6,878 nucleotides of DNA from an uncultured Atopobiaceae bacterium (GCA_944321005.1 CALUJT010000122.1:1-6878), one strand, 5' to 3'; positions 1-5,856 are shown, numbered from the stretch's first letter. A program made the numbers and translations. Notes: generated from the letters alone by a model not told the origin.

Positions 1-235
1 GGGCGGTGTCGGCCCAGGGCCGGTCGCGGCGCTCAGGGTAGCGGCCCACGACGTCCTGGCCGAGCCAGGCAGCCAGCGCACGCGCCGTGCGGTCCGCGGC
101 CTCCTCGCCGGAGACGACGAGCAGGCAGGGGCGCGGGCTTCTCGCCCAGAGCGCGGCGAGCACTAGCGGGCGCGCGGACTGGGCCACGGACAGGCTGGCG
201 TCCTCGCCGGCGTCGAGCGCGCGCAGGTCACCCAC
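1..235 (-). CDS. mfd: Transcription-repair coupling factor Mfd, N-terminal fragment (broken at both ends)
   Basis: Mfd is a cytoplasmic ATP-dependent translocase that removes RNA polymerase stalled at DNA lesions and recruits UvrA. The minus strand is open over 78 codons from a GTG at 235-233 to the window edge. The peptide contains GEDASLSVAQSARPLVLAAL, then PCLLVVSGEEAADR, then YPERRDRPWAD. This order (short helical lead-in, hydrophobic strand ending in a Ser/Thr-Gly-like turn, an acidic helix, and a Tyr/Phe-Pro-Glu segment with Pro-Trp) matches the UvrB-like N-terminal domain of actinobacterial Mfd. Full-length Mfd is about 1,100 residues or more; the rest would lie left of the window. No ribosome site precedes the GTG, and upstream of it the frame is only the shadow of the permease on the other strand, so the true N-terminus appears lost at the junction. 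Identification is from memory of the family and was not searched; an unrelated protein is possible but less likely. Confidence 0.62.
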   Translation of the reverse strand, partial: MGDLRALDAGEDASLSVAQSARPLVLAALWARSPRPCLLVVSGEEAADRTARALAAWLGQDVVGRYPERRDRPWADTA

Positions 236-240
236 GCCAC
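215..240. other. Head-to-head breakpoint joining two 5'-truncated genes
   Basis: Left of this point the coding signal is on the minus strand (Mfd-like); right of it the signal is on the plus strand (ABC-2 permease). The permease frame has a TAG stop at 164-166 and, between there and about 226, reads as a nonsense peptide (RARGLGHGQAG...). The Mfd frame likewise turns into nonsense to the right of about 235. Both genes therefore lose their N-termini at the same place, with no start codon carrying a ribosome site and no promoter for either. The exact base cannot be fixed without intact homologues. It may be a real inversion or deletion endpoint, or an assembly or amplification chimera. Confidence 0.6.
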
Positions 241-874
241 GCCCGACGAGATCGTGCGCTACTACTACGCGCTTCTCGGCATGGCCACGCTCATGGCCAC
301 GCAGGCGGGCATGCTCGCGGTGGCCTCCGCGCAGCCCTGCGTCTCCGAGCTCGGCGCGCGACGTGCGGTTGCGGGCACGCCGCGCGGGCGCCAGCTCGTC
401 GGCTGCGTTGCCGGCGCGTGGGTCGTATCGTTTGCGGCGCTCGCGCTCGCCTTCGCGTTCCTGCTCCTCGTGGTGGGCGTGGACTTTGCGGGGCGCGAGG
501 GCCTCTGCCTGGTGGGGGTCGGCGCGTGCTCGCTGCTCGCCACCGCGATCGGCGCGTTTGTCGGAGCGCTGCCCATCCGTGCCGACCTCTCCGCCCGCTC
601 CGGCATCATGACGGGCCTCACGTGCCTGCTTTCGCTTTTTGCGGGCCTCTACGGCACCGCGGCGCTCGAGCTTTCGGACTGGCTCGCGCGCACCGCACCG
701 TGGACCGTGTGGGTCAACCCCACCAAGCTCGTCTGCGACACGTTCTACTCGCTCTACTTCTACACGTCGCTCGCCCCCTTCGCCCTGCGCGTCGCCGTCT
801 GCGTGGCGGCCTCGATCGTCCTTCTCGTCCTGGCCACGGTCGCCTTTAGGAGGCAGAGCTATGAGCATCTTTAG
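227..874 (+). CDS. ABC-2 type exporter permease, 5'-truncated
   Basis: This is the C-terminal part of an integral membrane subunit of an ABC-2 type exporter. Recognisable sequence begins near THATPDEIVRYYYALLGMAT, the end of the extracytoplasmic loop and the start of the second membrane segment. About five hydrophobic segments follow, with the late WVNPTKLVCDTFYSLYFY stretch and the basic C-terminal tail FRRQSYEHL typical of these permeases. About 215 residues remain; family members are usually 370-420, so the first membrane helix and most of the extracytoplasmic domain are missing. A GTG at 254 is the first possible start within the permease sequence, but it lies inside a conserved stretch and has no ribosome site. 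The last 14 bases overlap the next permease gene, so the two are translationally linked and probably form a heterodimer. The ATPase partner is not in the window. Substrate unknown. Confidence 0.8.
   Translation, partial: VTHATPDEIVRYYYALLGMATLMATQAGMLAVASAQPCVSELGARRAVAGTPRGRQLVGCVAGAWVVSFAALALAFAFLLLVVGVDFAGREGLCLVGVGACSLLATAIGAFVGALPIRADLSARSGIMTGLTCLLSLFAGLYGTAALELSDWLARTAPWTVWVNPTKLVCDTFYSLYFYTSLAPFALRVAVCVAASIVLLVLATVAFRRQSYEHL
848..853 (+). promoter_or_regulatory. Ribosome binding site AGGAGG that fixes the start of the second permease
   Basis: A perfect AGGAGG lies 7 bases before the ATG at 861, inside the end of the preceding permease gene. It fixes 861 as the start and rules out the much longer open frame that begins near 639, which would lie out of frame across the first permease. 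Confidence 0.85.
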
Positions 875-2063
875 GACCGCGCTGCGCGTGGCGGCCGCGC
901 ACCCCGTCTATCTGACCGTGTACGTGGTCTTTCTCTCGCTGCTGGGCGTGCTTGTGGTCGGCGACCTGGGCACCGGCGCCGCTGCGGCTGCCTCCGGACC
1001 GGCATTCGAGGCCCGCGTGGCCGTCGTGGATCGTGACGGCTCCGAGCTCTCGGGCGCGCTCGTTTCCTGGGCAAAGAAGAACGCTGAGGTCGTGACCGTG
1101 GACGACGAGCCGCTCGCGCTGCAGGACAGCGTCGCGACCGGTGCCGTGGACTGCCTGGTCGTGCTGCCCGCTGGCTTTGAGGGGGACCTGATCGCGGATG
1201 CGCGTGCCGGGCGCGACCCCGCACCGCTCGAGGTCGCCTATGGCACGGACGTGCAGGCGGGCGCCCTGGCCGCGACGGCGACCTCGCGCTGGGTGAGCCT
1301 CGCCGCCCAGGCGGCCGCGCTCGAGCCGGACGCCACCGCATCCGAGGTGGCCGAGCTCGCGCTCGCCGTCGCGGACGAGCGGGTAGACATGAGTGTGGAC
1401 TCCACGGGCACGGAGGATGCGACGGGCAGCGGGCTCGCGGTCTACCTGCGCTTCTCGACCTACTCCGTCATGAGCTCGATCGTGGTCGTTGCCGGCGTCA
1501 CGTTGGCCGCGTATCAGCGCCCGGAGATTCGTCGCCGCAACGCTGCCGCTCCCGTTGCGCCCGCGCGCCTTGCCTCCGGCGAACTCGGCGCGTGCTGCGT
1601 GCTCGTGGCCTGCGTGTGGGCGTGGACGTGCCTGGTGGGCGTCGTCGCCTGCGAGGGCTCGCTTACGGGCGTGGATCCGCTTCTCGTTGGTCTAGCGCTC
1701 CTCTCGATGCTTCCCTTCGCGCTTGTTCCGCTGGCGATTGCGTTTCTTCTCGCGCAGTTGGGACTCTCCGAGCAGGCGCTCAACGCGGTCGGCAACATCG
1801 GCGCGATGGCGCTCTCTTTTCTCGGCGGCGCCTGGGTGCCGCTTGCGCTCCTGCCTGCGGGCGTGCAGGCCGCGGCTCGCCTCTCGCCCTCGTTTTGGGC
1901 CTCGAGCGCCGTGGAGGCCGCGCTTGGTGCGAACGGCGTCACGCCTGCCCTTCTCGCCGAGGTGAGCACGTCTGTGGGAATCGTGGCGCTCTTTGCCGTG
2001 GCAATCTGCGCCGCTGGGCTCGCCGTCGGCCGCGCGCGTCGTCGTGTGGCGGGCGCCGCGTAG
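861..2063 (+). CDS. ABC-2 type exporter permease with large extracytoplasmic domain
   Basis: This 400-residue protein is the second transmembrane subunit of the exporter. It has one membrane helix near residues 17-36, an extracytoplasmic domain of about 160 residues (roughly 40-200) and then five more helices near 201-218, 242-264, 274-298, 307-333 and 371-390. The segment RVAVVDRDGSELSGAL right after the first helix is characteristic of the ABC2_membrane_3 type, which includes the YhaP and LnrM/LnrN-like permeases. The protein ends in a basic tail RARRRVAGAA. The length is normal and nothing is disrupted. The ATG overlaps the end of the preceding permease gene by 14 bases, and the sensor kinase follows 34 bases later. 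Heterodimeric ABC-2 permeases beside a NarL-type two-component pair are known in antibiotic-sensing exporters such as LnrJK-LnrLMN; a similar role here is inference, and the substrate is unknown. Confidence 0.88.
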   Translation: MSIFRTALRVAAAHPVYLTVYVVFLSLLGVLVVGDLGTGAAAAASGPAFEARVAVVDRDGSELSGALVSWAKKNAEVVTVDDEPLALQDSVATGAVDCLVVLPAGFEGDLIADARAGRDPAPLEVAYGTDVQAGALAATATSRWVSLAAQAAALEPDATASEVAELALAVADERVDMSVDSTGTEDATGSGLAVYLRFSTYSVMSSIVVVAGVTLAAYQRPEIRRRNAAAPVAPARLASGELGACCVLVACVWAWTCLVGVVACEGSLTGVDPLLVGLALLSMLPFALVPLAIAFLLAQLGLSEQALNAVGNIGAMALSFLGGAWVPLALLPAGVQAAARLSPSFWASSAVEAALGANGVTPALLAEVSTSVGIVALFAVAICAAGLAVGRARRRVAGAA

Positions 2064-2081
2064 GGGAGCGTCCGGCGGCCC

Positions 2082-2097
2082 TGCTAGAATCGCCCTT
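2082..2097 (+). promoter_or_regulatory. Extended -10 promoter giving a probable leaderless transcript for the sensor kinase
   Basis: TGcTAGAAT (2082-2090) is an extended -10 element, five of six bases matching TATAAT. The expected transcription start is at 2097 or 2098, that is, at or one base before the kinase ATG. No ribosome site lies in the 25 bases before that ATG, which fits leaderless translation as is common in actinobacteria. No convincing -35 box is visible 16-18 bases upstream. Confidence 0.5.
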
Positions 2098-3225
2098 ATG
2101 GAGAGACTCGTCGACAAGGTCGTGGCGCTCGTCGCCTGCCTGCCCGCGCTCGCTGCCACCGCGCGCGGGACGGTGGGCGCGGCGGTCGTGGTCGCGCTGC
2201 TTGCGGCCGTGACGTCGGCCTCGCTCGTCGAGGTCTTGCGCGGGTCGGTACGCCTCGTGCCGCCGCTTCTGTGCTGCGCCCTCGTGTGCGTGCTGCCTAA
2301 CTCCGCTGCGCTGCTCGGCGTCGCTGCCTGTGACCTCTGCTTCGTCGCATCGCTCGAAGGAGGTCGCGCGCGGCTTGCGCCCCTTGCCGCACCCGTTGCC
2401 CTTGCGCTTGGCTGGTGCGTTGGCGCCGAGGGCCCTGTCGTCCTTCTCACCGTTCTTGGGGCCGTGGTGGGCACGTGGCTCGGGCTTCGTGCCGGCGTCT
2501 TTGAGTGTCGCGACCGTGATGCCCTGCGCACCCGCGACGAGCTGCGCGCCGCCGAGCTCTCCCTTGCCGAGAAGAACCGCGAGCTCCTGGACGCCCAGGA
2601 CTACGAGGTGCGCCTGGCCACGCTCGCGGAGCGGGCCCGCATCGCGCGTGACATCCACGACAACGTGGGCCACCTGCTCACGCGTGCCGTGGTGCAGGCC
2701 GAGGCGTACCGCGTGGTGCACAGCGGCGAGCCTGCCGAGAAGGACCTCGCCGCCGTGGCGCTCACCCTGCGCGAGGCGCTCGACGAGGTGCGCGCGAGCG
2801 TGCACGACCTGCGCGACGATGCCTGTGACCTCTCGGTTCAGGTGCGCGCGGTCGTGGAACGCGCCTGTGCGGGGACGGCAGTCGTGCCCGCAGTACGCGT
2901 GGAGGCGGGAGAGGCGCCGGCCGCCGTGGCGAGCTGCCTCACAGCGGTCGCGCGCGAGGCCGTCTCCAACGTGCTGCGCCACGCGGACGCGCGCCATGTG
3001 AGCGTGGAGCTGGTGGAGCACCCGGGGCTCTGGCGCCTTACGGTGACTGATGATGGGACGGCACCGGCCGGCGCGCCCGGCGGCGGCTCCGGCATGGGGC
3101 TCGCTTCGATGGAGGAGCGCGTGCGGGCGCTCGGCGGGGCGTTTCGCGTCGGTCCCGGCGAGGGCGGAGGCTGGACCGTCTTCGCCAGCGTGCCGCGCTC
3201 TGGCGGAGATAGGAGGCGCACATGA
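2098..3225 (+). CDS. NarL-type (HisKA_3) sensor histidine kinase
   Basis: This 375-residue membrane sensor autophosphorylates a histidine and passes the phosphate to the regulator encoded next to it. Residues 5-135 are hydrophobic, with about four or five membrane segments and almost no external loop, so any signal is likely sensed within or at the membrane. A probable coiled coil (about 138-180) leads into the HisKA_3 box ERARIARDIHDNVGH with phospho-acceptor His187. The ATPase domain shows the N-box REAVSNVLRH (Asn291), DDG (Asp318-Asp319-Gly320) and GMGL (332-335). Start: the ATG at 2098 is preferred over the in-frame upstream start at 1993, because 1993 lies inside the permease gene while 2098 follows a -10 element at leaderless spacing. 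The stop overlaps the regulator start (ATGA, 3222-3225). Eight cysteines fall within the first 137 residues, which is unusual. The nature of the signal is unknown. Confidence 0.9.
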   Translation: MERLVDKVVALVACLPALAATARGTVGAAVVVALLAAVTSASLVEVLRGSVRLVPPLLCCALVCVLPNSAALLGVAACDLCFVASLEGGRARLAPLAAPVALALGWCVGAEGPVVLLTVLGAVVGTWLGLRAGVFECRDRDALRTRDELRAAELSLAEKNRELLDAQDYEVRLATLAERARIARDIHDNVGHLLTRAVVQAEAYRVVHSGEPAEKDLAAVALTLREALDEVRASVHDLRDDACDLSVQVRAVVERACAGTAVVPAVRVEAGEAPAAVASCLTAVAREAVSNVLRHADARHVSVELVEHPGLWRLTVTDDGTAPAGAPGGGSGMGLASMEERVRALGGAFRVGPGEGGGWTVFASVPRSGGDRRRT

Positions 3226-3860
3226 GGGTCGTCATAGCAGACGACGACGCCGTGGTGGTGGAGTCGCTCCAGATCGTGCTGGACGCACAGCCCGACATCG
3301 AGGTCGCAGGCTGTGGGACGGATGGGACCGACGCCGTGCGCCTGGCGGCCGATGCCGCACCCGACATCGTTCTTCTCGACATCCAGATGCCGGGGATGGA
3401 CGGCCTTGCCGCTGCCGAGAAGATCCTCGCCTCCCCGGAGCCGCCGCGCGTGGTCTTTCTCACCACCTTCTCCGACGACGAGTACATCGTGCGCGCCCTT
3501 GCGCTGGGCGCTGCGGGCTACCTCATCAAACAGGACGTGGCGGGGGTGGCCCCGGCGCTGCGCTCAGTGATGGCGGGGCGCAGCGTGCTGGAGGGCGAGG
3601 TGCTGGAGCGGGCGGTCGCCCTGGGAGCGGGTGCGCCGGTGGCCGAGAAGCCCGACCTCACGACGGTCTTCCCCCAGCTCACGGACCGCGAGCGCGAGGT
3701 GGTTGCGCTCATTTCCGAGGGGCTGGACAACCGGGAGGTCGCGGCTGCCGCCTACATGGGCGAGGGCACCGTTCGCAACCACATCAGCTCGATCCTGGCC
3801 AAGCTCCATCTGAAGAATCGCACGCAGATTGCTGTGGCATACTGGAGGGCGCTTCGATAA
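3222..3860 (+). CDS. NarL/LuxR-family response regulator
   Basis: This 212-residue cytoplasmic transcription factor is the partner of the preceding kinase. The receiver domain (about 1-120) has the acidic pocket Asp7-Asp8-Asp9, phosphorylation site Asp53 in LLDIQMPGMDG, the switch Thr81 and conserved Lys103. After a linker, the LuxR-type helix-turn-helix covers about 152-207, starting LTDREREVVALISEGLDN and including the recognition stretch GTVRNHISSILAKL. All key residues are present and the length is typical. An AGGAGG at 3211-3216, inside the kinase gene, sits 5 bases before the ATG, and the 4-base ATGA overlap indicates translational coupling. Its likely target is the adjacent exporter operon, by analogy with other NarL-type pairs next to ABC-2 permeases; no operator could be picked out. 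The TAA stop is the first part of a palindrome. Confidence 0.92.
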   Translation: MRVVIADDDAVVVESLQIVLDAQPDIEVAGCGTDGTDAVRLAADAAPDIVLLDIQMPGMDGLAAAEKILASPEPPRVVFLTTFSDDEYIVRALALGAAGYLIKQDVAGVAPALRSVMAGRSVLEGEVLERAVALGAGAPVAEKPDLTTVFPQLTDREREVVALISEGLDNREVAAAAYMGEGTVRNHISSILAKLHLKNRTQIAVAYWRALR

Positions 3861-3888
3861 GACAAACGAACCTGCCCCTTTTGTCTTA
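3858..3888. repeat. REP-like palindrome 1 (9-bp arms) between regulator and exporter genes
   Basis: The arms TAAGACAAA (3858-3866) and TTTGTCTTA (3880-3888) are perfect inverted repeats around a 13-base centre. On the minus strand the centre reads AAAAGGGGCAGGTTCG. The left arm supplies the TAA stop of the regulator, and the right arm abuts the purine-rich region that probably serves as the ribosome site of the next gene. No T-run follows on either strand, so it is not a standard terminator. The GGG(A/G)CAGGTTCG core is like short dispersed palindromes I recall from other genomes; dispersal in this genome was not tested. Confidence 0.7.
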
Positions 3889-3902
3889 GGACGGGAATTC
3901 TT

Positions 3903-5147
3903 GTGGCAAACACCTCTTGGAAGCTCAAGCTCGCGTGCGTGTGGGGCGGTGAGCTCGTCTCCGTGCTCACGAGCTCCATCCTGCAGATGGGCTTCGTCTG
4001 GCACATCACGCTCACCACGAACTCGGCGAGCATGCTCTCGCTGGCGTCGCTCGCGGGCTTCCTGCCGCTCGCGCTCTTCGGCACCTTCGCGGGGGCAATC
4101 GTCGACCGCCTGCCGCTCAGGACCACGCTCATCGGGGCCGATCTCTTCATCGCCGCAGTGAGCGCCGTTGTGGCAATGGTCTCGCTCACGGGCGCGCTGC
4201 CTGTGTGGGTGGTTATGGTCGCGCTCTTCGTGCGTGCCATCGGCAGCTCCCTGCACACGCCCGCCTTTCAGGCGCTCACGCCGCTCGTGGCGCCGGCCGA
4301 GCACCTCACGCGCCTCGCGGGCGTGACGCAGGCCGTCCAGTCGGGCGGCTACATCCTCGGTACGGCCATTGCGGCGGTGATCTACCCGCTCTGGGGGCTC
4401 ACGGCTATGATCGCGCTGGACGTGGCGGGCGCGCTCTTTGCCACGGTCGCGGTACTGGCGGCGCGGCTCGACGTTGGGGGTTCGGGGGCCGGCGCGACGG
4501 CGGGCGAGAAGGGCCTCGGCCTCGTGGCCCAGGCGCGCGCCCTCGCCGCGGAGACCGCCGACGGCTACCGCGTGCTGCGCGGCTACCGTGGCCTCTTCGC
4601 GCTGCTGTGGTGCGGCTTCGTGTTCACGCTGGTCTTCTCGCCCATCTCGGCGCTCTTCCCGCTCATGACGCTCGACCACTTCGGCGGCACCACGGGCGAC
4701 GCCGCCACGGCTGAGATCGTGTTCTCGGTGGGCATGATCGCGGGATCGGCGCTGCTCACGGCGACGGGCGGGTTCAAGAACCGGGCGCTCACCGTGGTGG
4801 TGGCGACGGCGCTCTACGGGGTGGCCACGCTCGGGGCGGGCCTGCTCGACGCAGGCGGCTTCGTCGCGTTTCTCGTGGCGAGCTTCCTTATGGGTCTGAG
4901 CTCGCCCTTCTACTCCGGCCCGCAGACGGCCCTCATGCAGGAGAGGGTACCGCCGGAGTATCTGGGTCGCGTCTTCGGGCTCTACGGGGCCATCATGTCC
5001 TGGGCGCTGCCGCTGGGGCTGGCGTTCTCGTCCGTCTTCGCGGACGCGGTGGGCGCTCCGGCGTGGTTCGTGGGCGCCGGCGCCGCGATGGTCCTTCTCG
5101 CCTGCGTGACCTGGGCGATCCCCGCCATCCGCCGCATCGAGGAATGA
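3903..5147 (+). CDS. MFS drug exporter of the macrolide-efflux (Mef)-like family
   Basis: This 414-residue inner-membrane protein is probably a proton-driven antiporter with 12 helices. The similarity to MefA/MefE is strong by eye along the whole length: an early VLTSSILQMGFVW segment, SLASLAGFLPLALFG, motif A as GAIVDRLPLR (Gly64, Asp68, Arg69, Arg73), RAIGSSLHTPAFQALTPL, an acidic central cytoplasmic loop (about 190-225), ISALFPLMTLDHFGG, and the late SSPFYSGPQTALMQERVPPE followed by YLGRVFGLYG. The start is a GTG at 3903, six bases after GGGA. The gene lies 42 bases after the regulator stop and is bracketed by two palindromes. Mef pumps export 14- and 15-membered macrolides, but homologues vary in substrate, so drug specificity is not shown here. 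No MsrD-type ABC-F gene follows, unlike mef-msr cassettes. Base composition is as in the neighbours, so there is no sign of recent import. Confidence 0.85.
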   Translation: MANTSWKLKLACVWGGELVSVLTSSILQMGFVWHITLTTNSASMLSLASLAGFLPLALFGTFAGAIVDRLPLRTTLIGADLFIAAVSAVVAMVSLTGALPVWVVMVALFVRAIGSSLHTPAFQALTPLVAPAEHLTRLAGVTQAVQSGGYILGTAIAAVIYPLWGLTAMIALDVAGALFATVAVLAARLDVGGSGAGATAGEKGLGLVAQARALAAETADGYRVLRGYRGLFALLWCGFVFTLVFSPISALFPLMTLDHFGGTTGDAATAEIVFSVGMIAGSALLTATGGFKNRALTVVVATALYGVATLGAGLLDAGGFVAFLVASFLMGLSSPFYSGPQTALMQERVPPEYLGRVFGLYGAIMSWALPLGLAFSSVFADAVGAPAWFVGAGAAMVLLACVTWAIPAIRRIEE

Positions 5148-5174
5148 TACGAAGGGACAGTCCCTTCGTATCAT
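5144..5174. repeat. REP-like palindrome 2 (perfect 15-bp arms) between convergent genes
   Basis: ATGATACGAAGGGAC (5144-5158) is repeated in perfect inversion at 5160-5174 around a single central base. The TGA stop of the exporter (5145-5147) is in the left arm, and the stop of the minus-strand DUF2442 gene lies 12 bases to the right. The centre AAGGGACAGTCCC shares AAGGGRCAG with palindrome 1. It separates two convergent genes and could slow or stop polymerase from both sides, but no T-run follows on either strand. Confidence 0.8.
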
Positions 5175-5186
5175 GTGCTGGAGAGG

Positions 5187-5483
5187 CTAGGCAACTGCCT
5201 CGAGCGGGTCGTCGACGACGGGGCTCTCCCGGTACATCTTCCCGGGGTCAAGGTCGATGCAAGCCGTCTCGTCTCGGTTGCCCTCGAGGTCCCAAGCAAC
5301 CGCATCATTGAGTACGGTTATCCTGCTGCGGAAGACGTTCTCATCAGCGAGGGGGGCAAATACGCCGCCGCGAGCAATGAGCGGCTTGATGTCCGCAAGA
5401 CGAACCGTCCCGTCGGAAAAGTAGGCGTAGACGGTGAAGTTGTTGCCGGGGACAGCCTGCACGACCGCGGGAATGTACTCCAT
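5187..5483 (-). CDS. DUF2442 family protein
   Basis: This small protein of 98 residues matches the DUF2442 family. It starts MEYIPAVVQAVPGNNFTVYA, followed by FSDGTVRLADIKPLI (a strand, a turn, and an acidic-hydrophobic segment), then FAPLADENVFRSRITVLND, and it ends near ACIDLDPGKMYRES, which corresponds to the conserved Asp-Leu-x-Pro-x-x-Leu/Met-Tyr end. The start at 5483 is fixed by a perfect AGGAGG (complement of 5490-5495) six bases upstream; an in-frame start at 5588 lies inside the preceding gene and gives a non-family leader. The ribosome site overlaps the stop of the DUF4160 gene, so the two are coupled. DUF2442 genes are often found beside DUF4160 genes, and the pair has been suggested to be toxin-antitoxin-like. 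Its biochemical function is not known to me. Confidence 0.8.
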   Translation of the reverse strand: MEYIPAVVQAVPGNNFTVYAYFSDGTVRLADIKPLIARGGVFAPLADENVFRSRITVLNDAVAWDLEGNRDETACIDLDPGKMYRESPVVDDPLEAVA

Positions 5484-5493
5484 GATATGCCTC

Positions 5494-5754
5494 CTACGCG
5501 AGGGGGACGATTTGGTTGAGCTCTTGATTTGCGGCGGCGAGTTCCCAGTTTTGCATGAGTTCGTCCTTGTGGAGCTCCGTCCAGGCAAGCACGAACTTTA
5601 GCTGTCTGCCAGGCAGGGAGCCGCTCATGACGCATCCGCGGCGAATGTCGATAAGTGCATCGAATCCAGCGTAGCTAGCGTGAAAGTGAGGGGGGTTGTG
5701 GTCATCGTAGTACATCATGATCTTGATTCCGAGAAAGATCGAGATGACGGGCAT
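5494..5754 (-). CDS. DUF4160 family protein
   Basis: This 86-residue protein begins with the DUF4160 signature: MPVISIFLGIKI, then MMYYDDHNPPHFHASYAG with the His19-Asn-Pro-Pro-His23-Phe-His25 cluster. It continues with GSLPGRQLKFVLAWTELHKDELMQNWELA, a helix with the conserved Trp-x-x-x-His and Asn-Trp motifs. Length and motifs are typical and complete. The ATG at 5754 follows a GGGGG ribosome site at spacing six. It is the first gene of a two-gene unit with DUF2442. By my hand count GC is about 54% over 5521-5754, well below the flanking genes, which suggests separate acquisition. The clustered histidines could bind a metal or form an active site; that is inference. A toxin-antitoxin role for the pair is plausible but unproven, and which protein would be the toxin is unclear. 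Confidence 0.82.
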   Translation of the reverse strand: MPVISIFLGIKIMMYYDDHNPPHFHASYAGFDALIDIRRGCVMSGSLPGRQLKFVLAWTELHKDELMQNWELAAANQELNQIVPLA

Positions 5755-5791
5755 ACGAGACCCCCTTCAGAGCGGCTGTGCAGATATCCGT

Positions 5792-5797
5792 ATTCTA
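5792..5797 (-). promoter_or_regulatory. Candidate -10 box for the DUF4160-DUF2442 unit
   Basis: Read on the minus strand this is TAGAAT, the same hexamer as at the kinase promoter. It would start transcription near 5785, giving a leader of about 30 bases that contains the GGGGG ribosome site. There is no clear -35 box at 16-18 bases. Confidence 0.35.
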
Positions 5798-5856
5798 CCC
5801 ATCGCCTGTAGGTCGTAGATGCGATGCCGGCACCTCTGTGCGCCGGTTCCCCTCGG

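Noticed and set aside
280..302. Tandem repeat of CATGGCCACGC
   Set aside because: It encodes the local MAT-LMAT repeat in a membrane helix. Two 11-base copies in GC-rich coding sequence are unremarkable.
639..860. Upstream extension of the second permease to a start at 639
   Set aside because: The added residues are a frame-shifted shadow of the first permease. The perfect AGGAGG at 848-853 and the ATG at 861, followed by a normal N-terminus, fix the start.
1993..2097. Upstream start for the histidine kinase
   Set aside because: It would lie inside the permease gene and add an unrelated Arg/Pro-rich leader. The -10 element at leaderless spacing supports 2098.
3858..3888. Palindrome 1 as a standard rho-independent terminator
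   Set aside because: The stem is AT-rich and there is no T-tract on the exit side of either strand; listed as a repeat instead.
3564..5174. Long minus-strand open frame of 536 codons across the exporter and the end of the regulator
   Set aside because: It is Arg-, His- and Glu-rich low-complexity sequence without any family motif, and lies opposite two well-supported genes. High GC produces such frames by chance.
5826..5847. Stem GCCGG/CCGGC after the DUF1810 stop as an intrinsic terminator
   Set aside because: The stem has only 5 contiguous pairs before a mismatch, and no T-run follows on the minus strand. Too weak to call.
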